64,000 nt of DNA from Pseudactinotalea suaedae (GTDB taxonomy: Bacteria > Actinomycetota > Actinomycetes > Actinomycetales > Beutenbergiaceae), in assembly GCF_009733815.1 (NCBI RefSeq), contig NZ_WNXY01000012.1, forward strand, positions 111,940 through 175,939, read 5' to 3'. Position numbers and translations under genes: made by a program. Shown piece after piece: positions 63,847 to 64,000 of this stretch. Positions within the stretch are counted from its first letter, which is position 1. Each line of letters opens with the position of its first letter. The notes under the pieces were generated by a model. It made no database searches and had not been told where the DNA came from. It saw only the letters and a list, made by a program, of their open reading frames with translations.

Positions 63847-64000
63847 CTAGGTGTTCTGGCTCATGACGTTGGCGACGCCGGTGCGTAGTCGTGAGGCTGG
63901 GGGTTGGTCGCCGGCGGCGGTGTGGGCTCGATGGTAGTTGTAGTGGATGTTCCAGGTGCCGATCGCGGCGGCTCGTTTGGCTTCTGACTCCCAGGCGCGG
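63847..64000 (-). mobile_element. IS481-type transposase, C-terminal end (truncated by window edge)
   Basis: Reading leftwards from the edge to TAG 63849, 50 codons give RAWESEAKRAAAIGTWNIHY, then NYHRAHTAAGDQPPASRL and RTGVANVMSQNT. W-N-x-H-Y-N-x-x-R-x-H-x-A-x-G-x-x-P is the C-terminal signature of IS481/IS3-like integrase-core transposases. The rest of the element lies to the right. It marks a further mobile insertion in or at the edge of the island. Confidence 0.75.

Overview
The window is high-GC DNA with GTG/ATG starts, tightly overlapping cistrons and a typical actinobacterial gene set: DUF2017-ClpS, DUF3039, ANTAR proteins, DUF4235, SPW-repeat and CsbD proteins. I infer a free-living member of the Actinomycetota, possibly in Propionibacteriales/Nocardioidaceae. 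The species cannot be read from the sequence.

Region 1 (1-13.4 kb) is core metabolism and housekeeping. On the minus strand are clpS, DUF2017, murI, a metallo-beta-lactamase-fold hydrolase, ppc (PEP carboxylase) and the first 24 codons of rph (RNase PH). On the plus strand are a frameshifted membrane/endonuclease-exonuclease-phosphatase protein, pncB and a HIT protein. A DEAH helicase with DUF3039 and an HU protein follow. Region 2 (13.5-26.3 kb) carries pdxH, an acyl-CoA dehydrogenase, an ECF sigma factor with a membrane-anchored partner, gdhA, a four-gene OpuC-type compatible-solute ABC operon and two redox/DUF genes.

Region 3 (26.4-42 kb) looks like a general-stress cluster. It has a DJ-1 protein, two heme-oxygenase-like iron redox proteins (one apparently lacking metal ligands), SDR, Zn-alcohol dehydrogenase, CDGSH protein, GCS2-type ligase, DUF2188, DUF4235, CsbD and SPW proteins. 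It also has its own SigB/SigF-type sigma factor, a STAS anti-sigma antagonist and two GAF-ANTAR regulators. Two promoters of the form GTTT/GTGT-N16-GGGTAC sit in front of cluster genes. A molybdopterin oxidoreductase, flavin reductase and DUF6510 operon closes it.

Region 4 (42-54.7 kb) starts with a frameshifted MFS exporter, followed by a carbohydrate-utilisation locus: GH3 glycosidase, a complete peptide/opine-type ABC importer, a divergent TetR repressor with a perfect inverted-repeat operator, and a GH35 glycosidase. Region 5 (54.8 kb to the end) is a mobile island. Its left border is the last 21 nt of a tmRNA (ssrA) gene followed by the ssrA-type terminator. It carries a three-gene ABC-three-component (ABC-3C) conflict/defence operon (PD-(D/E)XK nuclease, middle component, zinc-hook DUF3732 ATPase), a winged-helix/DUF3800 pair, a zinc-finger protein, an HNH endonuclease and the 3' end of an IS481-type transposase.

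Three genes are split by what look like single-base indels, one exactly in a C6/G6 homopolymer, and a fourth has an in-frame amber codon. These need a read-level check before they are taken as true pseudogenes.
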